NCBI GenBank assembly: GCA_003021655.1
Contig: PXRP01000032.1
Coordinates: 1 to 34,041, forward strand
DNA from: Halobacteriales archaeon QS_4_69_31
Lineage (GTDB): Archaea; Halobacteriota; Halobacteria; Halobacteriales; Haloarculaceae
Direction: 5' to 3'
Length of the DNA stretch: 34,041 nt
The translations under genes were made by a program, and so were the position numbers. Under the pieces are notes generated by a model that made no database searches, was not told the origin of the DNA, and saw only the letters and a program-made list of their open reading frames with translations. Of this stretch, positions 1 through 7,730 are shown piece after piece (position 1 is the first letter of the stretch; each line of letters opens with the position of its first letter).

Positions 1-1
1 A

Positions 2-94
2 CGTCCACGCACGGGGGCAGGCCGAAACCGCAACCACGGAGAAAGCCCCGCCCTCAAGCAGCGAGCCGAAAGGCGAGCGAGTAGGGCGGGGTAG
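2..94 (+). CDS. TnpB (IS605/IS1341 family) C-terminal tail, partial
   Basis: An open frame runs from the left edge to a TAG at 92-94 and ends in residues ESPALKQRAERRASRAG. From memory, haloarchaeal TnpB proteins often end in a similar ESPALK...SRAG tail, because the frame reads through the terminal hairpin of the element. TnpB is the RNA-guided nuclease of IS200/IS605 elements, ancestor of Cas12. Only about 31 codons are visible, with no catalytic or zinc-finger residues, so the call rests on the tail and on the hairpin that overlaps it. It could instead be a chance open frame in the element's non-coding end. Confidence 0.45.
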   Translation, partial: RPRTGAGRNRNHGESPALKQRAERRASRAG

Positions 95-100
95 TTTACA
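41..100 (+). mobile_element. right end of an IS200/IS605 (IS1341-type) element
   Basis: A perfect 9-bp inverted repeat, CCCCGCCCT at 46-54 and AGGGCGGGG at 83-91, encloses a 28-nt loop and is followed by TAGTTTACA. This is the form of the subterminal palindrome and end motif of haloarchaeal IS200/IS605 right ends. In this family the same region is the 3' scaffold of the omega/reRNA bound by TnpB, and the bases just beyond the end serve as guide. The exact boundary cannot be fixed without the left end. The motif TTTACA overlaps the stop codon of the carboxyltransferase on the other strand (TAA, read from 98 to 96). Confidence 0.6.
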
Positions 101-1928
101 GGACGGTGCCGTGTTTCTTGTCCGGGAGCTCTTTCTCGACAGTCTCGTAGAACGCAAAGCGGGCGGCCAGTTCCTCGCGTAGCTCGCTCGGCGGGACGAT
201 CTCGTCGATCACGACCTCGCTGGCCATCCGGTGGGCGTCGATGTCCTCGCGGTACTCCTCGCGGAGCTGTTGCTCGCGGCGCCGGCGTTCCTCGGAGTCG
301 TCGATCTCGTCGAGTTTGTTGGCGTAGACGGCGTTGATAGCGGCCTCGGGACCCATGATGGCGATCTCCCCGGAGGGCAGTGCGAGCGTCGACTCGGGGC
401 CGTAGGCCGGGCCGGACATCGCGTAGATGCCCGCGCCGTAGGCCTTCCGGACGACGACACACTGTTTCGGGACCGTCGCCGAGGAGGTGGCGTAGATCAT
501 CTTCTTGCCCTGTTCGAGTATCCCCTCCTTTTCGACCTGCGAGCCGGCCATGAAGCCGGGGGTGTCACAGAGGTACAGCAGCGGGACGTTGAACGCGTCG
601 CACTTCCAGATGAACTCGGCGGCCTTCGCGGCGGCGTCGGGGAAGATGGCGCCGGCCCGCTGGGCGGGCTGGTTGGCGACGACGCCGACGGGGCGGCCGT
701 CGATACGGGCGAAGGCGGTGACGATCTCGGGGCCGAACTCGGGCTGGAGTTCGAAGACCGACCCGGCGTCGGCGACGCGCTCGATGACGCGGTGGACGTC
801 GTAGCCCCTGTTTGGCTCGGCCGGGACGACCGAATCGATGCCCGCCGGCGACTTCGCGGGGGCGCGACTCTCGGCCCGCGGGGGCGTCTCGTCGCTGTTG
901 TCCGGCAGGTAGGTGACCAGTTGCGCGACCAGGTCGCGGGCGTGGTGTTCGTCCTCGGCGACCAGGTCCGCCGACCCGGAGTGGCGGGCGTGTACCTCGG
1001 GACCGCCCAGTTCCTGGAGGTCGATCTCCTCGCCGGTGACCATCTCGACCATCCGCGGGCTCGCGATGGCCATCGCCGACATGTCCTCGACCATCACCGT
1101 GAAGTCCGCGAACACCGGCGTGTAGGCCGCGCCGGCGATACAGGGCCCGTAGAGGACACAGACCTGGGGGACCCGCCCCGAGAGCATCGAGTGGTTGTAG
1201 TAGTACTTGCCGATGCCCTCGCGGTTGGCGAAAAAGCCCCGCTGCTGGTCGATGCGCCCGCCCGAGGAGTCCATCAGGTAGAGGACGGGGCGGCCGGTCT
1301 TGAGCGCGCGCTGTTGCATCCGGAGGAACTTCTCGACGCCGTGTTCGGCCATCGACCCCGCCTTGACGGTGAAGTCGTTGGCCATGAAGTGGACACGACG
1401 CCCGTCGAAGTCGGCGGCGCCCGTGAGCAGTCCATCCGCGGGCAGGCGGCCGCCGTCGTCGGTGTCGTCGACGTCGGGCGAGTCAGGGTGCCAGGCGTCG
1501 AAGGTGGCGAACTTCCCGTCCTCGAAGAGCATCCCCGAGGGGTCGCCCTCGACCCCGGCCGACCCGTCCCCGTCCTCGACCGCGCCCGGCGTCGGGTCGG
1601 TGTCGCCGAACCACAGTTCCAGGCGCTCGCGGACGAACAGTTTCCCCTGGTCGGCGAGGCGCTCGCGGTACTTCGCGGGGCCGCCGGCGCGGATGTCGTC
1701 GATCTCCTCCCGGAGGGCCCGTTCCCGGTCGGTCGGGCCGAGGTCGCCGCACCCGTCCGACTCCCCCGGAGCGTCGGTTCCCCCGTCGGGGTCGTGGACC
1801 ACGGCGGGTTCGGCGGCGTCGCCGACGTATACCTCGATCGGCTCGCCGTCCGCGCGGTGCCTGGCGAGCGCCGATGCGATCGCGGCCGCCTCCTCGTGGC
1901 TGGCCGCCTGTGCGATCCGGACTTTCAT
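96..1928 (-). CDS. acyl-CoA carboxylase, carboxyltransferase (beta) subunit
   Basis: This is the carboxyltransferase half of a biotin-dependent acyl-CoA carboxylase (propionyl-, methylcrotonyl- or related acyl-CoA). The 610-aa protein has the two crotonase-fold halves. The first carries the oxyanion-hole stretch GPCIAGAAYTPVFADF, the second CDTPGFMAG and RKAYGAGIYAMSGPAYGPE. At the position equivalent to the PCC specificity Asp (KAYGGAYDVM) it has Tyr, and the local sequence is closer to methylcrotonyl-CoA carboxylases. Substrate is therefore open. Residues 1-60 (EEAAAIASALARH) precede the usual family start and recall the small PccX/acc-operon protein of haloarchaea. Acidic insertions lie near residues 45-60 and 108-130. 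A TATA-like ATTTATTT is about 29 nt upstream of the ATG. No biotin carboxylase gene is in the window. Confidence 0.93.
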   Translation of the reverse strand: MKVRIAQAASHEEAAAIASALARHRADGEPIEVYVGDAAEPAVVHDPDGGTDAPGESDGCGDLGPTDRERALREEIDDIRAGGPAKYRERLADQGKLFVRERLELWFGDTDPTPGAVEDGDGSAGVEGDPSGMLFEDGKFATFDAWHPDSPDVDDTDDGGRLPADGLLTGAADFDGRRVHFMANDFTVKAGSMAEHGVEKFLRMQQRALKTGRPVLYLMDSSGGRIDQQRGFFANREGIGKYYYNHSMLSGRVPQVCVLYGPCIAGAAYTPVFADFTVMVEDMSAMAIASPRMVEMVTGEEIDLQELGGPEVHARHSGSADLVAEDEHHARDLVAQLVTYLPDNSDETPPRAESRAPAKSPAGIDSVVPAEPNRGYDVHRVIERVADAGSVFELQPEFGPEIVTAFARIDGRPVGVVANQPAQRAGAIFPDAAAKAAEFIWKCDAFNVPLLYLCDTPGFMAGSQVEKEGILEQGKKMIYATSSATVPKQCVVVRKAYGAGIYAMSGPAYGPESTLALPSGEIAIMGPEAAINAVYANKLDEIDDSEERRRREQQLREEYREDIDAHRMASEVVIDEIVPPSELREELAARFAFYETVEKELPDKKHGTVL

Positions 1929-1952
1929 GTCCCGTTTCTTGTCGGGCGAGGG

Positions 1953-1960
1953 AAATAAAT
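1953..1960. promoter_or_regulatory. shared TATA-like box between carboxyltransferase and divergent gene
   Basis: AAATAAAT (ATTTATTT on the minus strand) is the only AT-rich stretch between the two divergent genes. It is centred about 29 nt from the carboxyltransferase ATG and about 31 nt from the GTG at 1988, so one box could serve leaderless transcripts both ways. Confidence 0.5.
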
Positions 1961-1987
1961 CCGTCCGCCGCGAGCGGCGACCCGTCC

Positions 1988-2446
1988 GTGGAGGTCACGG
2001 TCGAATCCTCGCCGGTCGAGGACGGGGAGCGTCACGAGACCAGGGGGGATGCCGACATCACCGTCTCGGCGACGGCCGCCAACGGGACGACACTTGAGGA
2101 GGTCCTCCTCCGGATCAACGGGGAACACCGGGAGACGCGGTCGCTGGTCGGGACGAACGCGACGGAGGCGTTCAACGTTACGCGGTTCACCGTCTTCAAG
2201 GACAGCGAGGCCGCGCACGTCTTCCTGGAGTCGCCGTACGAGACGGTGCCCTGGCACGACATCGGCGACGGCACGCAGGCCGGCCCCGTCGTCGTCCCCG
2301 GCGGGCTGCTGTCGGTGTTCTCGTTCGTCCCGCTGCGTCTCGTCGGGCTCGGGCTCGACGTCCTCGTCGGACTGGCGGTCGTGCTCACGCTGGTCCGGTT
2401 CGTTCTCCGGCGGGTCGGCGACAGCGGCGAGGAGACCGGCGGGTGA
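1988..2446 (+). CDS. membrane-anchored protein without signal peptide, possible fragment
   Basis: I do not recognise the family. The 152-aa product has a hydrophilic beta-type N-terminal region with several N-glycosylation sequons (NGT, NAT, NVT). A strongly hydrophobic segment follows (about residues 104-140, LLSVFSFVPLRLVGLGLD and on), then a short Arg-rich tail. That is the profile of an extracytoplasmic domain anchored at its C-terminus, yet no signal peptide precedes it. The in-frame DNA upstream of the GTG runs at once into the divergent promoter region. No ATG is available; GTG at 1988 sits about 31 nt after the shared AT-rich box. It is either a true short protein or the 3' part of a gene that lost its start. 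Confidence 0.5.
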   Translation: MEVTVESSPVEDGERHETRGDADITVSATAANGTTLEEVLLRINGEHRETRSLVGTNATEAFNVTRFTVFKDSEAAHVFLESPYETVPWHDIGDGTQAGPVVVPGGLLSVFSFVPLRLVGLGLDVLVGLAVVLTLVRFVLRRVGDSGEETGG

Positions 2447-2474
2447 GACAGGCGCCCGCCCCGGGAGGCCAGCA

Positions 2475-2484
2475 GGCTTACACC
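2475..2484 (+). promoter_or_regulatory. TATA-like box of the 3-hydroxyacyl-CoA dehydrogenase gene
   Basis: GGCTTACACC is centred about 27 nt before the ATG at 2507, the spacing expected for a leaderless haloarchaeal transcript. Confidence 0.4.
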
Positions 2485-2506
2485 GACGGCCGACCCAGGG
2501 GCGGGT

Positions 2507-3367
2507 ATGCCCGACGTAGATGCGGTCGACACTGTAGGCGTCGCCGGCGCGGGGACGATGGGGTCCGGTATCGCGCAGGTCGCCGCCCAGCACGGCTACG
2601 AGGTCGTCGTCCGGGACGTCGACGAGGCCCTCGTCGAGAAGGGTCTCGCGGCCGTCGACGAGGGGCTCGACCGCCTCGTCGAGAAGGGTGACCTCGCGGC
2701 GGGCGAGGCCGACGCGGCCCGCGAGCGGGTCACCGGCACGACCGACCTCGCGGAGCTCGCGCCGGCGGGTCTGGTCGTCGAGGCCGTCGTCGAGGACGTC
2801 GACGTCAAGCGGGACGTCTTCGCCGACCTCGACCGGGTCACCGGTCCCGACGCGGTGCTGGCGACAAACACCAGCACGCTCTCTATCACGACCATCGCGG
2901 CCGCGACCGACCGCCCCGGACAGGTCGTGGGGTTGCACTTCATGAACCCCGTCCCCGTCATGAAGGGAATCGAGGTCGTCGTCGGCGAGAAGACCGACCC
3001 CGAAGTGGTGGCGTTCGCACACGAGTTCGCCGAGGCGCTCGGCAAGGAGACCTGGGAGGCCGACGACAAGCCCGGCTTCGTGACCAACCGGATCCTCATG
3101 CCGTGGATCAACGAGGGGATCCGCGCCTACGACGAGGGCGTCGCCACGAAGGCCGACGTCGACCGCGGAATGAAACTCGGGACGAACGTCCCCATGGGGC
3201 CACTCGAACTGGCCGACCACATCGGGCTGGACGTCTGCCTGCACGCCTCCGAGACGCTCCACGAGGAACTGGGCGACCGCTACAGGCCCGCATACCTCCT
3301 CAAACGGAAAGTCGAGGCCGGCGACCTCGGGAAAAAGACCGGACTGGGCTTCTACGAGTACGAGTGA
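2507..3367 (+). CDS. 3-hydroxyacyl-CoA (3-hydroxybutyryl-CoA) dehydrogenase
   Basis: The enzyme oxidises (S)-3-hydroxyacyl-CoA to 3-oxoacyl-CoA with NAD, the third step of beta-oxidation, in the cytoplasm. The 286-aa protein has an N-terminal Rossmann domain with GAGTMGSG and the acidic residue of RDVDE at the end of the next strand. The conserved TNTSTLSI is present, as is the catalytic-His segment GLHFMNPVPVMKG. The C-terminal helical domain carries PGFVTNRILMPWINEG and KTGLGFYEY. Length matches single-domain dehydrogenases, with no fused hydratase. It lies alone, downstream of the membrane-protein frame; acyl-CoA dehydrogenase and thiolase genes nearby could supply and take its intermediates. 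Confidence 0.95.
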   Translation: MPDVDAVDTVGVAGAGTMGSGIAQVAAQHGYEVVVRDVDEALVEKGLAAVDEGLDRLVEKGDLAAGEADAARERVTGTTDLAELAPAGLVVEAVVEDVDVKRDVFADLDRVTGPDAVLATNTSTLSITTIAAATDRPGQVVGLHFMNPVPVMKGIEVVVGEKTDPEVVAFAHEFAEALGKETWEADDKPGFVTNRILMPWINEGIRAYDEGVATKADVDRGMKLGTNVPMGPLELADHIGLDVCLHASETLHEELGDRYRPAYLLKRKVEAGDLGKKTGLGFYEYE

Positions 3368-3885
3368 CCGGCCGTCGACCGCCATCGAGCGCCAAGAGCC
3401 TGAACGGACGCCGACCGGGGATCGAGCGTCAAGCGCCTCGACGACCACCGCGCAGGGAACCCCGACGGGTCGCTACTGAACCCGCTCTTTTCACCTGGAA
3501 ATACGACAGACAGCGATAGGACCGGCCGGGTTCGATCTCCGGCTGAAACGCACCACAGTGGTCTCCGGACGTCTCCGGAGGTCTCTGGAGGCATAGGCAC
3601 CCGCCCCGATTATGAACGTTTCGGGTTCGGTCCGGAGGCGGGACCTGCGGGGGCGGCGAGGGCAGTGCCTGTCGGGTGGGTGTCTCGACCCTGTGGCGAA
3701 CGGGACACGCGAGGCAGGGGACGTAGCGGAGAGTAGGGACCAGCCAGGTGGGTGAAAGCAACACTCTTGCCCGCCCGCGCGAAGCCGGGATGTGACCGGC
3801 GCGACGCTCGGTGTACGTGACGCTGACGTTCACCGCGTCGCTGGTCTGGTACCTGCCTATCGCGGCTCTCTCGGTCGACGGGGGG
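3368..3885. other. 518-bp gap, no convincing gene
   Basis: No frame here has haloarchaeal protein character; the open frames are Arg/Ser/Pro-rich. It holds a diverged repeat pair (ATCGAGCGCCAAGAGCCT near 3384 and ATCGAGCGTCAAGCGCCT near 3420) and a short GGTCTCCGGA-like repeat cluster at about 3560-3595. An AT-rich GATTATGAAC at 3608-3617 could be a promoter on the plus strand. After it lies an imperfect hairpin at 3666-3716 (TGCCT/AGGCA outside, GTGTC/GACAC inside). A small RNA is possible but unproven. Confidence 0.5.
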
Positions 3886-4872
3886 TCACCAGCGGTGGTG
3901 AACGTAGTCGGCGACGTGTTCCTCGTAGATGTCGCGGACGGCGCCGTGGGTCTCGTGCGAGAGCGGGTCGAGGTCGGCGGCGGCGGCGTTCTCGCGGACG
4001 TGTGCCGGCGTCGTCGACCCCGGAATGACCGTCGAGACGGCGTCGTAGTCAAGCACCCACCGGAGAGTGAACTGCGCCATCGTGGCGTCCTCGGGGACGA
4101 GCCGGCGCATCTCCGCGACGGCGTCCAGGCCGGCCTCGAAGGGGACGCCGGCGAACGTCTCGCCGCCCTTGCGCCCGACGCCGGCCTCGACGCCCTCGCG
4201 GGCGGCAGCCGTGCGGTGGTCCTCCTCCTCGAAGTCGTCGGCGCTCTCGAAGGCGTCCGCCAGCAGGCCCGACGCGAGCGGGACGCGAACGATGACCCCG
4301 ACGTCCTCGGTGGCCGCGCGCTCGAAGAGCCGCTCGGCCGGGCGCTGGCGGAGCGGATTGAAGATGATCTGGACCGACTCGACGACATCGTACTCGATTG
4401 CCTTGGTGGCCTCCTCGACCTTCTCGACGCTGACGCCCGCGTGGTCGATCTTGCCTTCCTCGCGGAGCGCCGCCAGCGTCTCGAAGGTCTCGGGTTCGTA
4501 GAACGCCGCGGTCTCCGGGCAGTGGAGCTGGACCAGGTCCAGCGAGTCGACGCCCAGGCGGTCGAGCGAGCCGGCGACCGACTCGCGCAGCCCCGCCCCG
4601 GAGTGGCGCTCGTCCTCGTCGGGGGCGGCCTTCGTCGGCACGTACACCCGCCTGTCGTACTCCTCGAGGACCTCGCCGATGAGGCGCTCGGCGCGGCCCC
4701 CACCGTAGATCTCGGCCGTGTCGACGAGGTTCATCCCCGCGTCGAGGGCCACCCGTATCGAGTCACGACACTCCTCGTCGGTGGCCTCGCCCCAGTCGGG
4801 CCCGACGTTCCAGGTGCCGAGTCCGACCTCCGTGACGTCCATGCCCGTACTGCCGAGCGGTCGCGTGTCCAT
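3886..4872 (-). CDS. aldo/keto reductase
   Basis: This is an NAD(P)H-dependent oxidoreductase of carbonyl compounds with a cytoplasmic TIM barrel. With the ATG at 4872 the protein is 328 aa. The family tetrad is visible: Asp51 and Tyr56 in VDTAEIYG, Lys81 in PTKAAP, His117 in LVQLHCPE. The NADP-binding end includes STVIPGSTTPAHVRENAAA near the C-terminus. A GTG nine bases upstream (4881) is the alternative start; I prefer the ATG because a CTTTTGG element is about 30 nt before it. The gene stands alone between a long gap and an oppositely spaced amidohydrolase on the same strand. The physiological substrate cannot be read from sequence. Confidence 0.92.
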   Translation of the reverse strand: MDTRPLGSTGMDVTEVGLGTWNVGPDWGEATDEECRDSIRVALDAGMNLVDTAEIYGGGRAERLIGEVLEEYDRRVYVPTKAAPDEDERHSGAGLRESVAGSLDRLGVDSLDLVQLHCPETAAFYEPETFETLAALREEGKIDHAGVSVEKVEEATKAIEYDVVESVQIIFNPLRQRPAERLFERAATEDVGVIVRVPLASGLLADAFESADDFEEEDHRTAAAREGVEAGVGRKGGETFAGVPFEAGLDAVAEMRRLVPEDATMAQFTLRWVLDYDAVSTVIPGSTTPAHVRENAAAADLDPLSHETHGAVRDIYEEHVADYVHHRW

Positions 4873-4977
4873 ACGGGACACTCAGGGAACGGGCCGCCAA
4901 AAGGCGTCCGGAGCCGGCGATGTGGACCGCCTCGGAGACACGCCCCCGGGGCACCCGGCCTCTCCCCCAAGCAGGCG

Positions 4978-6150
4978 TCACCCGAGGTCAGCGCTGACGA
5001 GGTCGCCCCCGGCCACGACGGCCACGGGGTCGCGCCAGGCGGTCGCGTCGGCCAGCGGGTCCGAATCGAGGACGACCAGGTCAGCGCGGTACCCGTCCCG
5101 GACGAGTCCGACGCCGTCGAGTCCGAGCAGGTCGGCCGCGCCGACCGTCGCGGCCTCGAGCGCCCCGGCCGGCGAGAGGCCGCGCTCGACCAGCAGTTCC
5201 ATCTCCTCGGCGGCGCCGGCGTGGTCGTTGAACGGCGTGCCGGCGTCGGTACCCATCGCGACCGGGACGCCCGCCTCGAGCGCCAGGTCGAACGACGCTC
5301 TGTGGTCGTCGACGGCGTCGTCAGTTTTCGCGACGACCCACTCGGGGATCCCCCCCTCGACTCCAACGGCCGCGATGGCGACCAGAGCACGCGTCGTCGG
5401 GACCCAGTAGGTGCCCCGCTCGGCCATCATCTCGGCGGCCTCGGCGTCCATGAAGGTGCCGTGTTCGACGCTGTCGACGCCGGCGCGGACGGCGTTTTTG
5501 ATCCCCCCGGTCCCGTGGGCGTGGGCGGCGACCGGGACGCCGGCGGCCTCGCCCACCTCGACGATAGCGCGGATCTCGTCCTCGAACAGTTCCGGCGCAC
5601 CCGTCTCGGCCCCCTCGGTGAGGATACCGCCGGTCGCCATACACTTCAGCGCCTCCGCGCCGCGTTTGACCTGGGTCCTGGCGGCCTTGCGGGCCTCGGC
5701 GACGCCGTCGACCTCGCAGCCGCCGACGTAGTGGGCGTGGCCGCCGGTCATCGTGATGTTCTGGCCGGCGGGGACGACCCGGGGCCCCTCGAGGACGCCC
5801 TCGGCGACGGCCTCGCGCGCGTCGACGGCCAGCGTCGCCGGCCCGCCCAGGTCCCGGACCGTCGTCACGCCCGCGCGGACCGCTTCGCGGAGGTGGGCGG
5901 CCCCGCGGTATGCGAGCATCGTCTCCTCGTCACCCCGGAGCGTGGTCACGTCCGCGCGTGCGTCCAGCGCCAGGTGGACGTGTGCGTCGACCAGCCCCGG
6001 CGCGACGTACCGGTCGGTCACGTCCAGGCGCCTGTCCGCCTCGCTCTCCAGGTCGGGACCGATGGCCGTCACCTCGCCGTCCGCGACGGCGACGTCGGCC
6101 GCCCGCCGCCCGTCCGCGTCGACGACGGTCCCGCCGCTGAGTTCGAGCAT
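4978..6150 (-). CDS. amidohydrolase, Xaa-Pro dipeptidase/imidazolonepropionase-like
   Basis: This is a binuclear metal-dependent hydrolase of the amidohydrolase superfamily, in the subgroup that includes prolidase-like and Xaa-Arg dipeptidases. The 390-aa protein shows the expected metal ligands: His57 and His59 (DAHVH), Lys169 (LKCMATGG, the bridging carboxylated lysine), His210 (VAAHAHGTGG), His230 (SVEHGTF) and Asp302 (GTDAGTPFNDH). Small beta domains lie at both ends (IVVL... DSDPL at the C-terminus). The start is the ATG at 6150, because codons upstream (to 6243) are Ser/Ala/Pro-rich and run into the next gene. A GGTTTAGG box sits about 26 nt before this ATG. Substrate is uncertain. Confidence 0.9.
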   Translation of the reverse strand: MLELSGGTVVDADGRRAADVAVADGEVTAIGPDLESEADRRLDVTDRYVAPGLVDAHVHLALDARADVTTLRGDEETMLAYRGAAHLREAVRAGVTTVRDLGGPATLAVDAREAVAEGVLEGPRVVPAGQNITMTGGHAHYVGGCEVDGVAEARKAARTQVKRGAEALKCMATGGILTEGAETGAPELFEDEIRAIVEVGEAAGVPVAAHAHGTGGIKNAVRAGVDSVEHGTFMDAEAAEMMAERGTYWVPTTRALVAIAAVGVEGGIPEWVVAKTDDAVDDHRASFDLALEAGVPVAMGTDAGTPFNDHAGAAEEMELLVERGLSPAGALEAATVGAADLLGLDGVGLVRDGYRADLVVLDSDPLADATAWRDPVAVVAGGDLVSADLG

Positions 6151-6172
6151 GGCCTGAGATGGAAAGGAAGGA

Positions 6173-6180
6173 CCTAAACC
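6173..6180 (-). promoter_or_regulatory. TATA-like box of the amidohydrolase gene
   Basis: On the minus strand GGTTTAGG is centred 26 nt before the ATG at 6150 and supports that start over the upstream one. Confidence 0.5.
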
Positions 6181-6226
6181 GTTCGGGCTGGCGAACAATG
6201 AAGACCCGAGCGCCGGAAGGGCCCGT

Positions 6227-7390
6227 ATGGAGTTCGCCCTCACACAGGAACAGCGCCAGATCCGGGAGATGGTCGCGGACTTCGTCGACGAGGAGGTCGT
6301 CCCCCGCGCCGCCGAGATCGACGAGACGGACGAGTTCCCGTGGGACCTGATAGACCAGATGGCCGAGCTGGGCCTGATGGGGATGCCGGTCGCCGAGGAG
6401 TACGGCGGCGCCGGGCTGGACTACCACGCCTACCCCGAGGCGCTCGTCGAGGTCTCCCGCGGGAGCGGCGGCCTCGGGACCATCGTCGCCGCGCACATCT
6501 CGCTCGCGTGTAACATGGTCGCCGAGTTCGGCGACGAACGCCAGAAAGAGACCTACCTCACGCCGATGGCCGAGGGCCGGGAGATCGGCGCCTTCGCGCT
6601 CTCGGAGCCCGGCGCCGGCAGCGACGTCCCCGCGATGGAGACCACCGCCGACCCGGTCGGCGGCGCCGGGAGCGGCGACCCCGACGCCTACGTCATCGAC
6701 GGCGGCAAACTCTGGATCTCCAACGGCTCGGTCGCCGACACCGTCGTCGTCTTCGCCAGGACCGACCCCGGGGCCGGCGGCAAGGGGGTCTCCTCGTTCG
6801 TCGTCCGGCCCGAAGAGGACGACGGGTTCGTCGTCGAGGGGACCGAACACAAACTCGGCGACAAGGGGTGCCCCACGGCGGAGTTGCGCTTCGATTCGAT
6901 GGAGGTCCCCGGTGACCGCCGCCTCGGGGAGGAGGGCGCTGGGTTCGTCCAGGCGCTCAAGACGCTCAACGGCGGCCGCATCACCATCGCCGCACGCTCG
7001 GTCGGGATCGCACAGGCCGCGCTCGACGACGCGCTCGCGCACGCCCAGGACCGCGAGCAGTTCGACCGGCCCATCAGCGAGTTCCAGGCCATCCAGCACA
7101 AACTCGCGGACATGGACACGGAGATCCGGGCCGCCCGCTACCTGATGCACGCCGCCGCCGACCGGAAGATGCGGGGCGAGCCTTACGTCAAGGAGGCCGC
7201 CCAGGCCAAACTGTTCGCCTCCGAGATCGCACGCGAGGTCTGCAACGAGGCGATCCAGATCCACGGCGGCTACGGCTACACGCGGGACTTCGACGTCGAG
7301 CGCTACTACCGGGACGCCAAACTATCGGAGATCTACGAGGGAACCAGCGAAGTCCTCCGGAACACGATCGCCGACCAACTGCTGGAGTGA
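6227..7390 (+). CDS. acyl-CoA dehydrogenase
   Basis: A flavoprotein that forms trans-2-enoyl-CoA from acyl-CoA, the first beta-oxidation step, passing electrons to ETF. The 387-aa protein has the all-helical N-terminal domain. The flavin-binding beta domain follows ([32 protein letters not shown]). The C-terminal helical domain has [22 protein letters not shown] and YEGTSEVLR. Glu371 in YEGT sits where medium/short-chain type enzymes carry the catalytic base. It is divergent from the amidohydrolase with 76 bp between the two starts, enough for two leaderless promoters (GAACAATGAAG near 6193). Chain-length preference cannot be told; branched short-chain substrates would fit the nearby methylmalonyl genes. 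Confidence 0.95.
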   Translation: MEFALTQEQRQIREMVADFVDEEVVPRAAEIDETDEFPWDLIDQMAELGLMGMPVAEEYGGAGLDYHAYPEALVEVSRGSGGLGTIVAAHISLACNMVAEFGDERQKETYLTPMAEGREIGAFALSEPGAGSDVPAMETTADPVGGAGSGDPDAYVIDGGKLWISNGSVADTVVVFARTDPGAGGKGVSSFVVRPEEDDGFVVEGTEHKLGDKGCPTAELRFDSMEVPGDRRLGEEGAGFVQALKTLNGGRITIAARSVGIAQAALDDALAHAQDREQFDRPISEFQAIQHKLADMDTEIRAARYLMHAAADRKMRGEPYVKEAAQAKLFASEIAREVCNEAIQIHGGYGYTRDFDVERYYRDAKLSEIYEGTSEVLRNTIADQLLE

Positions 7391-7480
7391 CCACGGTCGC
7401 CGGCCGCCCGCCGGGGTGTCGTCCTCGTCGTCGGCGGTCGCGGACGGAGTCCGAGCAGTCAGCACGCTATCGCGCTCGCT
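7391..7480. other. short gap after acyl-CoA dehydrogenase
   Basis: These 90 bases separate the dehydrogenase stop from the end of the degenerate frame on the other strand. They are GC-rich. I see no hairpin followed by a T-run and no gene. Confidence 0.5.
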
Positions 7481-7728
7481 TCAAGACGAGTCCGAGTAGC
7501 CGGCACGATACCGCTCGCGGTAGGACTGCCGCGATTCGGGTTCGAGATCCGCGTCGACGACGCCCAGCGTACATAGCATCGCAGTCGCCGGAACCTCCCG
7601 ACGACGAAGTCGGCGAGCGTGTAGTCGGTGAACCGGACTCAGACGAGCACCATCCCGACGGTCACGAACGACTGGTACACCCAAAACGAGAGTGCGTCGA
7701 ACGGGGCGACCCCCGCGAACGAGGCCAT
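7481..7728 (-). pseudogene. broken small membrane-protein gene after padR
   Basis: An ATG at 7728 follows the padR stop by only 2 nt, so it was evidently translated from the same mRNA. It encodes MASFAGVAPFDALSFWVYQS, continues with hydrophobic residues, and hits TGA at 7641-7639 after 29 codons. The same frame continues beyond the stop with plausible residues (VRFTDYTLADFVVGRF). A protein-like ending (TLGVVDADLEPESRQSYRER, then AGYSDSS and stop at 7481) appears only in another frame. I read this as a small membrane protein gene damaged by a nonsense change and a frameshift. The alternatives are a genuine 29-aa peptide or sequencing errors. I do not recognise the family. Confidence 0.4.
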
Positions 7729-7730
7729 GG

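Noticed and set aside
231-1958. 575-codon open frame antisense to the carboxyltransferase
   Set aside because: It mirrors a strongly supported gene; long antisense frames are expected at this GC content, and the composition is Val/Gly/Arg-rich with no domain.
3526-3542. tRNA T-arm-like stem-loop (CCGGG-TTCGATC-TCCGG)
   Set aside because: No matching acceptor stem, D-arm or anticodon arm exists upstream, and CCA-like bases follow only by chance.
3601-3780. RNase P RNA or SRP RNA
   Set aside because: I searched for the conserved cores and did not find them; only an imperfect hairpin remains.
6151-6243. Longer start of the amidohydrolase
   Set aside because: The extra residues overlap the acyl-CoA dehydrogenase start region and are not family-like; the ATG at 6150 has its own promoter element.
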